Virus record (IMG/VR): IMGVR_UViG_3300044641_003209 | Location: 1 to 64,000 of that record | DNA length: 64,000 nucleotides | Direction: 5' to 3' (one strand) | Source: a virus | Shown here: one piece after another, positions 41,093 to 49,211 of the stretch | Numbering within the stretch: the stretch's first letter is position 1 | How the letters are laid out: every line of letters begins with the position of its first letter | Notes under the pieces: generated by a model | What the model saw: the letters and a program-made list of their open reading frames with translations, nothing else | What the model was told of the DNA's origin: nothing | Databases searched by the model: none | Program-made: the position numbers and the translations under genes

Positions 41093-41985
41093 TGTCACGG
41101 GCGGAATACTATAGGGAATATCGTCGTCGCCGAAAGGTTGCAACTGTTGCGCAACAACCGCAACAAATCGCCAGCTCGTCGGCAGGAACGGACCTTGCTA
41201 ATGACTTTATACTAAGTTTAGCGGGTTTACGGGAAGTTTGTAATATGTTGCACAATGTTGCGCAACAAATGCAACAATCGGCGCAACAAATGCAACAATC
41301 CGTGCAACAATTGCAACATGTTGCGCAACAAGTGCAACAGTCAGTGCAACAATTGTGCAACAGTTGCGCAACACTTGATGACAAGATAAACAGCATAAAT
41401 TGCAAGGACTTAGGTCAGGACGCTTCAGATATTGTTGCGCAACAATCGCAACAAAATGTTGCGCAACACGTCGAACCTGAAAAAAAGCCAAAAAGAAAAG
41501 GTTCTTCCCCCCCTTCTTCCCCCCCCTCTCTTCCCCCTCAGACTCCCCCTTACTCTCCCCCCCTATTATCCCCCCCATCTCCAAAAGAAAAGCCCCGCGA
41601 AAATTTTGCGATTTCGTCAGGGGAAGTTGCCAAGGTCGAGCTGGACCACAACCCAGCTTTCCCCGACATCGAGGATAACCCTGACGCGCCGCTGGTCGAT
41701 CCGGGCAAAGCCAAGGGCCGTGACCTTGCGACGTGGCGAGAGCTTGAGCAGGCCGCCGCCGAGATCTGGGAGGAGACGCGGAGTCACCGATTGCAGGACG
41801 CATTTTACTCTTGGGTCGAGTACAAGCAGGAACGCGGCGCCAAGGAATTTTACACACGGAAGGGAATGATTGCGGCAGGCAAGCATTTCATCCGACGACA
41901 CCTCGACGAGTTCGATGTCCACTCCGCAGTTCAGCGGGCGATCGCATCGAACTGGCAAGGGTGGGATCATGAACTGAAAAGGTAA
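41092..41985 (+). CDS. Replication-initiator-like protein containing iterons
   Basis: A 297-residue protein in three parts. Residues about 35-130 are a Gln-rich heptad region (VAQQMQQSAQQMQQS, repeated). Residues about 130-165 are a Lys/Pro/Ser linker encoded by a C-run. The C-terminal 100 residues form a helical domain ending in AVQRAIASNWQGWD, like the 'AI-NGWQGL' helix of DnaD/DnaT-type and phage replication proteins. The gene is itself filled with TGTTGCGCAACA palindromes, as lambda O carries its origin iterons. It is directly followed by the primase-helicase gene. An origin-binding or helicase-loading role is inferred. Confidence 0.6.
   Translation: MSRAEYYREYRRRRKVATVAQQPQQIASSSAGTDLANDFILSLAGLREVCNMLHNVAQQMQQSAQQMQQSVQQLQHVAQQVQQSVQQLCNSCATLDDKINSINCKDLGQDASDIVAQQSQQNVAQHVEPEKKPKRKGSSPPSSPPSLPPQTPPYSPPLLSPPSPKEKPRENFAISSGEVAKVELDHNPAFPDIEDNPDAPLVDPGKAKGRDLATWRELEQAAAEIWEETRSHRLQDAFYSWVEYKQERGAKEFYTRKGMIAAGKHFIRRHLDEFDVHSAVQRAIASNWQGWDHELKR
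41145..41468. repeat. Cluster of TGTTGCGCAACA palindromes (candidate origin)
   Basis: Five perfect 12-bp palindromes at 41145-41156, 41256-41267, 41319-41330, 41433-41444 and 41457-41468, plus a 10-bp core at 41363-41372 and a further core (42314-42323) in the next gene. Many half-sites ending GCAACAA lie between them. Clustering in an initiator-like gene is what iteron origins look like. Confidence 0.7.
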
Positions 41986-41995
41986 CGGGGTAAAC

Positions 41996-44089
41996 GTGAA
42001 TCACTACAACTTTGATACGAAGAGAGTCAAGTGCCCATACTGCGGATCATCCGACGGTTTTGCTGAGCTCCTTCACCCTGACACAAAGTCTGCTGTAGGG
42101 GCGGGCGTTGGGAAGTGCCACTCGTGCAATGTGTTTCGTACGCAGACTGAGGCTGGATTCGTCACTGACACTGGCGATCTTGTCGTTAGCAAGGGGCCAA
42201 TCGAAGCAAAGTTCTTTGACGTATCCATCCTTCCGTCCAAGGGCTTGTCTGTCGAGCGATCTAATCTTGTGACCTTCGTAGAGTCGCTCATTGGTTCGGA
42301 TGTTGTGCAACAGGTTGCGCAACAGATGCTGGTTTACGGCGATTCATGGGGCAATACAAGTTTCGTCTATGCCGATGTTGAAGGACGGGGTATGTCGGTC
42401 AAGACGATCCTGTACGGAGAGAACGCCAAGCGAGATAAGACTGGCATAAAGATTGGCTCACGCAGCCTAGAGACATCGCAGATAGCTGGGTATGTTCCCG
42501 TAGAAGGGACGGTTCGTTACGTTCGTGTTGCTGACGGCGCGTATCAGTTCCTGTACGGCCAGCAATGTTTGAAATCGAACCCGATGGCCGATGTAGTCGT
42601 GATTGTAGAGTCTGAAAAGACAGCGTTCATGGCTACCGTGTTTGCCCGAATACTGAATGTCAAGGCTATCTTCCTCGCCGCTGGTGGAACCAATGGCGTG
42701 ACGGTATCAAAACTGCGCGGATTGACACCGACCAAGGCAATCCATGAGAACTTTACCAGCTTGATGAGCAAGAGGCAGGTTGTTATCTGCTACGACAACG
42801 ACGAAGCTGGAGAAAAAGGCAGTAGTCTGTGCCAGCAAGCGCTATCTACCTTGAAGATTGAAAGCCGGACTTTCAATATGCAAGATGTGCTTGAGGAGTA
42901 CGATATAAGTCTGCCACCCGCTATGCGGCCTAAGGCAGATCTAGCCGACGTTATTATCAATGCGATGCAAAATGGGAATATGCTCGACGAAATCGAGGTT
43001 ATCCTACGTGGCATCTACAATCGGGCTAAGGGTATCGTTGACGTGCAGAACATAATAGCCGACAACGAGCTTGAAAAGATACAGGTATCGGATTATGCCA
43101 AAGAGCCTCCTAAGCCCAGCCTGACATTCAGCGAAGCCTCAAGCGATAAGGTAAGCCAGTTAGCCATACCTGGGAATATCGTTATGCTGCTGGCGTCTCC
43201 AGGAGTCGGTAAGTCGTCGGTAATTAGCGCGATTGTAGCTCGGCATATATCGCCAAAGACGAATGCGTTTGGCCTTGACATCAATGCTCCGCGCGGCTTG
43301 GTTGTTGTCGATACCGAACAAAGCAAGGACCAAGTAGTCCAGCTCCATAAGCGTATGGCACGCCGCATTGGATGTTACGCCGAGGAGCTGCCAGCGATGT
43401 TCGCTGAAACCAATGTGCACTGGTTTGTGTCAAACAAAAAGCTCAAGGTAGAAAAGCAGTGCGACAATCTGTTCGCCGTTGTAGCGCAGACCGATCCGAG
43501 CTTTGTGATCGTGGATCAAGTCGGCTCACTGGTCAATAACGTCAACTCGACCGAAGAGGTCCAGAGTATCATCAGGCGCATTGCCGTGGACGCAGAAACA
43601 AATCTTCGTACATGGGTGGTCGTCCTGCATACCAACCCGACTAGTGATAAGGGGCGTGGGGTTTTGGGCTCTGACATTCATCGCTGGGCCAGTTCAGTTC
43701 TATTTATCAAACGTCCTGCGGAGCCAACAGACCCGTCACTGCTGACGACGAGTAACATAGACGGCATTATGGCTAAGGTTCGCTCTGGGCCACCTGTGCG
43801 CTGCTTCTTTAGTTGGGACGATAGCCGAAGTGATTTTTACCCGACGAACTACGAACCCGTGGTTGGCTTTGATGCCAGCATAGTAAAGGCCGCTATCGAC
43901 GCAATCTTTACACAGGATTCCGGTATGAGTCAACCATTAAGCATGGCGGACTTACGAAAGAATCTCAAAGATGCCATGGGGTACGAACAGGGCAACCAAA
44001 TGATGGGATACATCATCAAAGAGTCCATCGTAAAGCGGACGGGAAGTGGCAAACTGTGGCCAGACTACGAGAAACTTAATAGTATGTGA
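41996..44089 (+). CDS. Bifunctional DNA primase-helicase
   Basis: A 697-residue replicative enzyme from a GTG start. Zinc-binding primase region CPYCGSSDG and CHSC (about residues 13-47); Toprim domain with VVIVESEKTAF (about 200) and VVICYDNDEAG (about 262); RecA-like ATPase with Walker A ASPGVGKSS (about 400) and Walker B FVIVDQ (about 503). The order matches T7 gp4-type primase-helicases, although the ATPase part looks more like RepA/DnaB-related hexameric helicases. It unwinds DNA and lays primers at the fork. Confidence 0.9.
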   Translation: MNHYNFDTKRVKCPYCGSSDGFAELLHPDTKSAVGAGVGKCHSCNVFRTQTEAGFVTDTGDLVVSKGPIEAKFFDVSILPSKGLSVERSNLVTFVESLIGSDVVQQVAQQMLVYGDSWGNTSFVYADVEGRGMSVKTILYGENAKRDKTGIKIGSRSLETSQIAGYVPVEGTVRYVRVADGAYQFLYGQQCLKSNPMADVVVIVESEKTAFMATVFARILNVKAIFLAAGGTNGVTVSKLRGLTPTKAIHENFTSLMSKRQVVICYDNDEAGEKGSSLCQQALSTLKIESRTFNMQDVLEEYDISLPPAMRPKADLADVIINAMQNGNMLDEIEVILRGIYNRAKGIVDVQNIIADNELEKIQVSDYAKEPPKPSLTFSEASSDKVSQLAIPGNIVMLLASPGVGKSSVISAIVARHISPKTNAFGLDINAPRGLVVVDTEQSKDQVVQLHKRMARRIGCYAEELPAMFAETNVHWFVSNKKLKVEKQCDNLFAVVAQTDPSFVIVDQVGSLVNNVNSTEEVQSIIRRIAVDAETNLRTWVVVLHTNPTSDKGRGVLGSDIHRWASSVLFIKRPAEPTDPSLLTTSNIDGIMAKVRSGPPVRCFFSWDDSRSDFYPTNYEPVVGFDASIVKAAIDAIFTQDSGMSQPLSMADLRKNLKDAMGYEQGNQMMGYIIKESIVKRTGSGKLWPDYEKLNSM

Positions 44090-44112
44090 TTGAGAAATTG
44101 CATAGTATGTGA

Positions 44113-44133
44113 CGATATATTGCGCGATATCTT
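44113..44133. promoter_or_regulatory. ATATTGC-like element before lysis genes
   Basis: GACGATATATTGCGCGATATC between the primase stop and the first lysis gene; GATAT and ATATC form short arms. Same family as the element at 40477. Confidence 0.45.
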
Positions 44134-44148
44134 AATCTAGAATCGCCC

Positions 44149-44370
44149 ATGATAGACGGTAGTCAGCGTCAGCCGCAAGGTGCAGCTATATCTTTTTCAT
44201 TCTTCGCCATTGGACAAGTATTTCAGTGGCTTAGTGAACCAACGGTTGTACAGGCGTTGAAAGACTATCTGTCGATTATCTCATTCTTGATTTCGATTAC
44301 CGTTGGACTGATTTCACTTGCGGCTACCATACGCAAGATGGGCAATAAGAACAAGCGATCGAAGGATTAA
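44149..44370 (+). CDS. Putative holin, small single- or double-pass
   Basis: A 73-residue protein with hydrophobic segments at about 13-27 and 40-60 (LSIISFLISITVGLISLAAT), then a Lys/Arg-rich tail. Size, topology and position directly before the endolysin fit a holin. Confidence 0.7.
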   Translation: MIDGSQRQPQGAAISFSFFAIGQVFQWLSEPTVVQALKDYLSIISFLISITVGLISLAATIRKMGNKNKRSKD

Positions 44371-44371
44371 C

Positions 44372-44695
44372 ATGAGCTTTTTGAAGTCGATCTGGCGTTG
44401 GGCCAGTAAGCCAACCATGAACAAGCTATCAGCCGCTTTGTGCGTCGTGTTCTTGATCTTGTTCCTACTTTCGTTCTTTCAGACATCTGGCGAACTTTCG
44501 TACTTCCCTGCCGCCTGGCTATGTTCTGCCGGTATTATCACTTTGGTTTATTTGGTTGATCGAGTCGGCTTCGCTAAGATTGACACCATTGCATACCTCA
44601 AAACCAAACCAGATGTCTACTTCAAAATCGTTCTTCCGATCTATGTGGCTGGTATTGTTATTGGCCACATCCTCGCACTGCTTCTCGCTTGGTAA
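44372..44695 (+). CDS. Putative second holin or antiholin
   Basis: A 107-residue protein from ATG 44372 (AAGGA upstream) with about three membrane segments at residues 18-36, 45-63 and 82-104. Position between the small holin and the endolysin suggests a holin/antiholin pair. Its 3' end is overprinted in another frame by the endolysin signal sequence. Confidence 0.65.
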   Translation: MSFLKSIWRWASKPTMNKLSAALCVVFLILFLLSFFQTSGELSYFPAAWLCSAGIITLVYLVDRVGFAKIDTIAYLKTKPDVYFKIVLPIYVAGIVIGHILALLLAW

Positions 44696-45272
44696 TGACT
44701 ATCGGTTCTATGTAAAACCCTACAATGGGATGCGTGAAACGGGCTACAATCGCGGCCCGTTCATTGATTCAGCCAACCGACGTTATGCCTACCTAGGTGC
44801 TCCGTATTGCGCATCATCCGTGTCAATGATACTCGATCGGTCAAAGGCGATAGCGCCAAGGACTAGGAGTGGCGCGTCTAGAGCGTTTATTAACGCTATG
44901 AGTGTACCGGCTCGGCGAGTGTGGGAAGGAAGGGTAGATCCTCCGAGCAACTGCGTAGTTGTATTTACGCGAAATGGCGGAGGGCACATAGAGTTTCTCA
45001 TACGTAAATCCGGCGACACAATGCTGTGCTTCGGATTTAACACGAGCCCAGATGGTAAAGCTGGCAGTCAGTGGAATGGAACTTGGTCTGGCTACAAGTA
45101 CCGGAGCATAAAGAAAAGCCTCTCGCCATACAATGTTTTTCGCGTAACGCACTTCACACCGGTTGAATATGAAAGAAATAGCCCAGGACGCACTGAAACT
45201 GCTAACAGTTCTCGTAATCGCATTGGCACTTATACAAGCGTGCGAGGAATTGGTAGGCCCGAAGTACGATAA
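44613..45272 (+). CDS. Endolysin, CHAP-like cysteine peptidase, with overprinted signal peptide
   Basis: About 219 residues if begun at ATG 44613 (209 from ATG 44643). The domain starts near YVKPYNGMRETGYNRGPFID and has PYCAS (catalytic Cys), GGGHIEF (catalytic His) and NTSPDG (third polar residue), as in CHAP/NlpC-like phage endolysins that cut cell-wall peptides. The only in-frame starts that keep the whole domain lie inside the upstream holin gene and add MWLVLLLATSSHCFS, a signal-peptide-like stretch. The ATG at 44695 that overlaps the holin stop is in another frame and ends after six codons. Confidence 0.75.
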   Translation: MSTSKSFFRSMWLVLLLATSSHCFSLGNDYRFYVKPYNGMRETGYNRGPFIDSANRRYAYLGAPYCASSVSMILDRSKAIAPRTRSGASRAFINAMSVPARRVWEGRVDPPSNCVVVFTRNGGGHIEFLIRKSGDTMLCFGFNTSPDGKAGSQWNGTWSGYKYRSIKKSLSPYNVFRVTHFTPVEYERNSPGRTETANSSRNRIGTYTSVRGIGRPEVR

Positions 45273-45639
45273 GATAGATACCGTCACAGTAGAAAGAAAG
45301 ATCATAATTCCACCAGACACGGTTACGCTGACTGAGTATAAACCTCGAATCGTCTATCGTCCGTATTTTGTCCATGATACGCTTATCGACACAGTTTTTG
45401 AAACCAGAGCATTCACGGCATACATGGACACGACCATCAATTGCAAGTCACTCAAGATTGAGTACCGATTCCCAGAGAACGTCTTTGCTAACATGCAAAT
45501 GACTGAGTGTCCCGATACAGTGATCGTACACGACACCGTGATTACGAACACCAATGTCACTGGTAGCTTCTGGAGTGACGTTAAAAATGTAGCTATTGGC
45601 TTTGTAGGTGGGTTTGTGGTGGGTCAAGTCATCAAGTAA
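45169..45639 (+). CDS. Putative unimolecular spanin-like lipoprotein
   Basis: A 156-residue protein from ATG 45169, overlapping the endolysin gene by 104 bases. It has an N-terminal hydrophobic segment ending in LALIQAC, which resembles a lipobox, a beta-rich middle with repeated DTV motifs (HDTLIDTVF, PDTVIVHDTV), and a C-terminal hydrophobic stretch (VAIGFVGGFVVGQVI). A lipid anchor at one end and a membrane segment at the other is the layout of u-spanins, which fuse inner and outer membranes at lysis. This assignment is by layout, not sequence similarity. Confidence 0.6.
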   Translation: MKEIAQDALKLLTVLVIALALIQACEELVGPKYDKIDTVTVERKIIIPPDTVTLTEYKPRIVYRPYFVHDTLIDTVFETRAFTAYMDTTINCKSLKIEYRFPENVFANMQMTECPDTVIVHDTVITNTNVTGSFWSDVKNVAIGFVGGFVVGQVIK

Positions 45640-45681
45640 AATTTATATTTGCGATGTCAGATAATTTTATTACATTGCAGT

Positions 45682-46143
45682 ATGAGCATCGCAACAACGG
45701 ATATAGTGGCAGGATTGCTACTGCGTATTGGCGGCCTAGATATGGCCAGCATGGATACGCGCCGCAGAGTTGTTGACACGATCTCGCCTATACACAAAGA
45801 GCATGGACTATGGCAAGCCAATGATAACGTGCTTGGTGCGTCATGGATTGTAGCATTTGGTGAAAACGACATTGAGCAACTGATTGCTCGTCGCCATGAC
45901 GGTGAACAGTGGAAGTCATACAAGCCGAGCGCTCGTGCTAGAATCTGCGAAATAGACGACAATGGCATTGTAGACGTTGAAGCGGTTGTGGCATCATTCC
46001 ACGATTCGCGACATGGTGTTGCGCCGCCATGCTTTCTACGCATAGGTCCATACTTCATCTACCGTAATGTCTCTGGTTATTCCGTTCCGGTTCCAGAAGA
46101 TGTGGCTAAAAGAATCATGGAGGCCAACGGTATCAAGGAATGA
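45682..46143 (+). CDS. Hypothetical protein
   Basis: A 153-residue soluble protein from ATG 45682. No recognised domain. It overlaps the next gene by ATGA and begins the recombination operon. Confidence 0.6.
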   Translation: MSIATTDIVAGLLLRIGGLDMASMDTRRRVVDTISPIHKEHGLWQANDNVLGASWIVAFGENDIEQLIARRHDGEQWKSYKPSARARICEIDDNGIVDVEAVVASFHDSRHGVAPPCFLRIGPYFIYRNVSGYSVPVPEDVAKRIMEANGIKE

Positions 46144-46622
46144 ATCTTATCTACCCAGATGGATCAGGCAAACTAGACGTCGGCACTCGCTCATTGCAAT
46201 TGTCGCTTGCCGATGTCGTCAATTTGATCAAGGCTGGTGTAGAGTTCTTTTACTTCGAGGGAGGTCCATTCCATGTTGAGGCAAGCATGGATATTATGGA
46301 GACGATAGCAAAGAAGCTCAATCTAGGCAGACCCAAAAGGCAGCGTATCGTCACTGCAAAGGATAGGGCTCCTACGCGAGTTTCGCGAGTTCTCGTGATA
46401 GATCCTGACGGCAGAGAGTTCGAGGTGAACAATCTGCTAGGATGGATGAAGGAAAACTTCCCTGACCGCTACAAGTCCCTGTACTTCGCCGCAATACGAA
46501 CGCAGCAGTGTGCAGGGTACAAAATCAAGCAACTAGGATGGGTTACAATGACGGTACTGGGTACCGAAGAGTTCATAAAAAACAGCAAGGAGAAACATGT
46601 CCGTCGAAATCGTAGAAGCTGA
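46140..46622 (+). CDS. Hypothetical protein upstream of annealase
   Basis: A 160-residue protein with an internal basic stretch (GRPKRQRIVTAKDRAPTRVSR) and a basic tail. The tail overlaps the start of the Bet gene by 26 bases. Its mid-section DGREFEVNNLLGWMKENFP resembles phage DNA-associated helical proteins, but I cannot name a family. Confidence 0.55.
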   Translation: MNLIYPDGSGKLDVGTRSLQLSLADVVNLIKAGVEFFYFEGGPFHVEASMDIMETIAKKLNLGRPKRQRIVTAKDRAPTRVSRVLVIDPDGREFEVNNLLGWMKENFPDRYKSLYFAAIRTQQCAGYKIKQLGWVTMTVLGTEEFIKNSKEKHVRRNRRS

Positions 46623-47307
46623 AAATCCACAGGTACCTGAGAAGCGTGCCAAGTTCGACGCGCAGTATTACAAGGACCTGATACGTTCACTCGGCTGGAC
46701 GCCGGAGGAGCTTAAGGTGATCTATAGTAAACTTCCTACTGGTATCCCACTTGAAGAAGCGTTTGCGTTCCTGAGCCAAGCCAAAAAGTTGGGCCTAGAT
46801 CCTATCAGTGGCCAGATCATCATGCAGGAACACCGTATGAAGAATACGGGCGAAGTCAAGTACACTATCATTGTGGGCATTGACGGCTATCGTAGTATGG
46901 CAATTCGCACTGGTCTATATGCACCAGGCGACGACACAATCTACAAGTACAAAGACGACGGCACGTTGTTCTCAGCTACAGTCTATGTCAAGCGCTATCA
47001 CCCAGAATCGAAGCAGTGGAACCAGTTCAGCGCAACGGCACTCTATGACGAATACTGCCAGATGTACTATGACTCTGCTTCTCGTGAGCGCAAGCCTACG
47101 CAGATGTGGGCGAAGATGGGTCACACAATGCTAGAGAAATGCGCCGAAGCTCGTGCTTTACGCCGTGGATTCCCTGAAACGCTGTCTGGATTGTATACAA
47201 TCGAAGAACTAGCGCAAACAGCTAGTGCCACCAATGATGGTGAGGACGCTGCACGGCGTGGGGCTAAGCTCAACAGCAACGCAGTCAAAGCACTGGGAGC
47301 TGCTTGA
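46597..47307 (+). CDS. bet: Single-strand annealing recombinase, Bet/RecT family
   Basis: A 236-residue annealing protein. Family motifs: KKLGLDPISGQI (about 67-78), VGIDGYRSMAIRTG (about 93-106) and MWAKMGHTMLEKCAEARALRRGFPE (about 169-193). The paired exonuclease follows with a TGATG overlap, the usual two-component recombination system. AAGGAG precedes the ATG. Confidence 0.93.
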   Translation: MSVEIVEAENPQVPEKRAKFDAQYYKDLIRSLGWTPEELKVIYSKLPTGIPLEEAFAFLSQAKKLGLDPISGQIIMQEHRMKNTGEVKYTIIVGIDGYRSMAIRTGLYAPGDDTIYKYKDDGTLFSATVYVKRYHPESKQWNQFSATALYDEYCQMYYDSASRERKPTQMWAKMGHTMLEKCAEARALRRGFPETLSGLYTIEELAQTASATNDGEDAARRGAKLNSNAVKALGAA

Positions 47308-48329
47308 TGAAACCATGGAACGGACTAGAGTTTCACGCATTCCAATCACGGGATGAGTGGCTCGCAAAACGACTAGAGATGGGTGTCGGAGGATCGGAGA
47401 GCGCGGCTATTCTTGGCCTGTCTCCGTACTCATGCTCGGCTCAGGTGTTCTATGAGAAGCTAGGTTTTGCTCGTAAGTTCAACACTTCGCTGCCAATGAT
47501 TATCGGCAACGAGGATGAGGCAAAGATTGCGAAGCTATGGTCGTACTACGATTCAAACTTTGGAGTCGAGTCTATCCCAGTGAACTACATGGCTGACAAG
47601 GTGATACGCAAGCCAATCAAACTCAGTCGTATCCTTGTCAATCCAAAGCATCCTTTCCTGTTTGCTAATCCTGACAGGCTGTTCAAAAATGGCAAAGAGC
47701 GCTCAATCCTTGAGATCAAAACGATCAACCACTGGGAATCGCAAAAGTGGGAAAGCGGAGTGCCAATTCATTACATCATTCAGATTCAGCATTACATGTT
47801 GGTATGCGAGGTGAAGTATGCGGAGCTGGCAATCCTCGAAGCAAACAACAAGATTGACGTGATTCCATTCGAGCCATCGAAAGAGATCCAAGAACGCATC
47901 ATTGAAAAGTGCGGTAGCTTCTGGAACGATGTACTTGAGGCTAGGAAGATTCTGGCGGCAGGTGGAATGGAACTCGACATCCAGCACCTTGTTCCCCCGC
48001 CTGATGGCTCGGACGCATACACCGACTTCCTGAAGGAAAAGTACAAGGAATCTTCGCCTGACCCTGAGCTTACGGTTACGGCAACCGAGTCAGACCTTAT
48101 GGCCGTGGCCAATTACTTTAGGTACAAGTCTGAGATTGAGGACCTATCTAAGCAAATGGCTCTAGCCGAGCAGATGTTGCGTGAGAAGCTGGGCGAAGCT
48201 CCGGTGCTCGACTTTGGTGAGCAGTACGGTAGAATCACTTGGCGTGCTGATAAGAACGGTCGGCGCACATTCAAAACCAATGGGATCAAGAAAGAAGAAG
48301 TTCTCGCTCAGTGGGCTGTTGACGAATGA
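47307..48329 (+). CDS. YqaJ-type recombination exonuclease
   Basis: A 340-residue PD-(D/E)XK exonuclease that would make the 3' single strands used by the annealase. Motifs: GVGGSESAAILGLSPY (about 26-41), FANPDRLF with metal-binding Asp (about 117-124), ILEIKT (about 130-135) and IIQIQHYM (about 153-160). Its length is typical. Overlaps the annealase gene by one base and the next by ATGA. Confidence 0.92.
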   Translation: MKPWNGLEFHAFQSRDEWLAKRLEMGVGGSESAAILGLSPYSCSAQVFYEKLGFARKFNTSLPMIIGNEDEAKIAKLWSYYDSNFGVESIPVNYMADKVIRKPIKLSRILVNPKHPFLFANPDRLFKNGKERSILEIKTINHWESQKWESGVPIHYIIQIQHYMLVCEVKYAELAILEANNKIDVIPFEPSKEIQERIIEKCGSFWNDVLEARKILAAGGMELDIQHLVPPPDGSDAYTDFLKEKYKESSPDPELTVTATESDLMAVANYFRYKSEIEDLSKQMALAEQMLREKLGEAPVLDFGEQYGRITWRADKNGRRTFKTNGIKKEEVLAQWAVDE

Positions 48330-48871
48330 GGCGCATACTGAAAATTGGTAAGGATGGCAAACCAATCATCCCTGAATCTCAATTGCAGTCGTCGATTGTA
48401 GACTACTATGTGAAGTCAGGATATGAGGTCATCCGTTTCAATAGCGGTGGTGGTAAAGCAGGAAGCGGGAACTGGGTGTGGTACTATACCTGGTTTGGCA
48501 GGATCGGAAACAAAGAGCACAGCGGAGTAACAGATCTGTTTGTGTTCGGTAAGGGAATCTATTTTTGGGTCGAAGTCAAAAGGAAAAACGGTGCAAAACG
48601 AACAAAGCAAAAAGATTTCATCGAAGCAGTCAAAGAAAACGGAGGGAACGCCATCTTCGTTGACTCACTTGATCAAGCGATTGCCTACGAAAGCGAACTA
48701 CAAAGGCTTCGACGTGAGGGTGATGTATGTGAACCCACGGGGAAGCAGGTCGGGATGGTTGAGTCTAGCAAAAAAGGACAACGTAATCGTAGCCGGAGTG
48801 GACTCAAAGGGGCATCTGATTCTGTCAAAGAACGAAAAAGAATCAATGACTCATATATGCTCTCTGATTGA
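48326..48871 (+). CDS. VRR-NUC domain nuclease
   Basis: A 181-residue protein whose first 125 residues fit a VRR-NUC nuclease: ESQLQSSIVDYYVKSGY, GVTDLFVF (metal-binding Asp) and FWVEVKRKNGAKRTKQKDFI. Such enzymes cut branched or structured DNA in phages. The last 50 residues look unconstrained and overlap another gene in a second frame, so the functional enzyme is probably the first two-thirds. Confidence 0.87.
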   Translation: MRRILKIGKDGKPIIPESQLQSSIVDYYVKSGYEVIRFNSGGGKAGSGNWVWYYTWFGRIGNKEHSGVTDLFVFGKGIYFWVEVKRKNGAKRTKQKDFIEAVKENGGNAIFVDSLDQAIAYESELQRLRREGDVCEPTGKQVGMVESSKKGQRNRSRSGLKGASDSVKERKRINDSYMLSD

Positions 48872-48938
48872 TCTTTCAGAGGCAAGTGATTCTCATGCAC
48901 TTAGTATGCACACAATCGACAGGCTTTTCAATGACTGA
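48723..48938 (+). CDS. 71-residue protein overlapping nuclease gene
   Basis: Frame from ATG 48723, with GAGGGTG before it: MYVNPRGSRSGWLSLAKKDN, then a beta-hairpin-like VIVAGVDSKGHLILSK. It overlaps the nuclease gene by 149 bases, yet its end overlaps the next ATG in an ATGACTGA arrangement, as coupled genes do. In the shared part this frame looks the more protein-like. Confidence 0.5.
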   Translation: MYVNPRGSRSGWLSLAKKDNVIVAGVDSKGHLILSKNEKESMTHICSLIDLSEASDSHALSMHTIDRLFND

Positions 48939-49197
48939 AAGAGATCACGTCGTATCCGTACTGTGCGGATTTAGTATGGATAAGCTCCTCAATACCGTCG
49001 ATCTGATAGAAGCTGTTGTAGGGCAGTCAGGATTGCGGCATGGCGATAAGCTGGCATTGCAATTTTGCCGACAACATCGGCTTCCTAAAATGAACGTAAT
49101 GGAATTGATATCATGTCTCGGAGCAGCAGCTAATCGAAAGATGTTGCTCATGGACCCTAATGACGGCAATCAAGAAAAACCATCAATCATTCACTAA
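48931..49197 (+). CDS. Hypothetical small protein
   Basis: An 88-residue helical protein from ATG 48931. No family recognised. It is coupled to the upstream overlapping frame. Confidence 0.55.
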   Translation: MTERDHVVSVLCGFSMDKLLNTVDLIEAVVGQSGLRHGDKLALQFCRQHRLPKMNVMELISCLGAAANRKMLLMDPNDGNQEKPSIIH

Positions 49198-49211
49198 GAA
49201 AGGAGACTGCT

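Noticed and set aside
41230-41480. CRISPR array at the GCAACA-rich repeats
   Set aside because: Repeats are short, unevenly spaced, in frame with a coding sequence and lack unique spacers of constant length.
41109-41857. Long antisense frames opposite the initiator-like gene
   Set aside because: They arise from the repetitive GCAACA/TTGCGC bases and C-runs; translations are Cys-rich low-complexity repeats without a ribosome site.
44695-44715. Endolysin start at the ATG that overlaps the holin stop (TAATG)
   Set aside because: That ATG is in the wrong frame and is followed by a stop after six codons.
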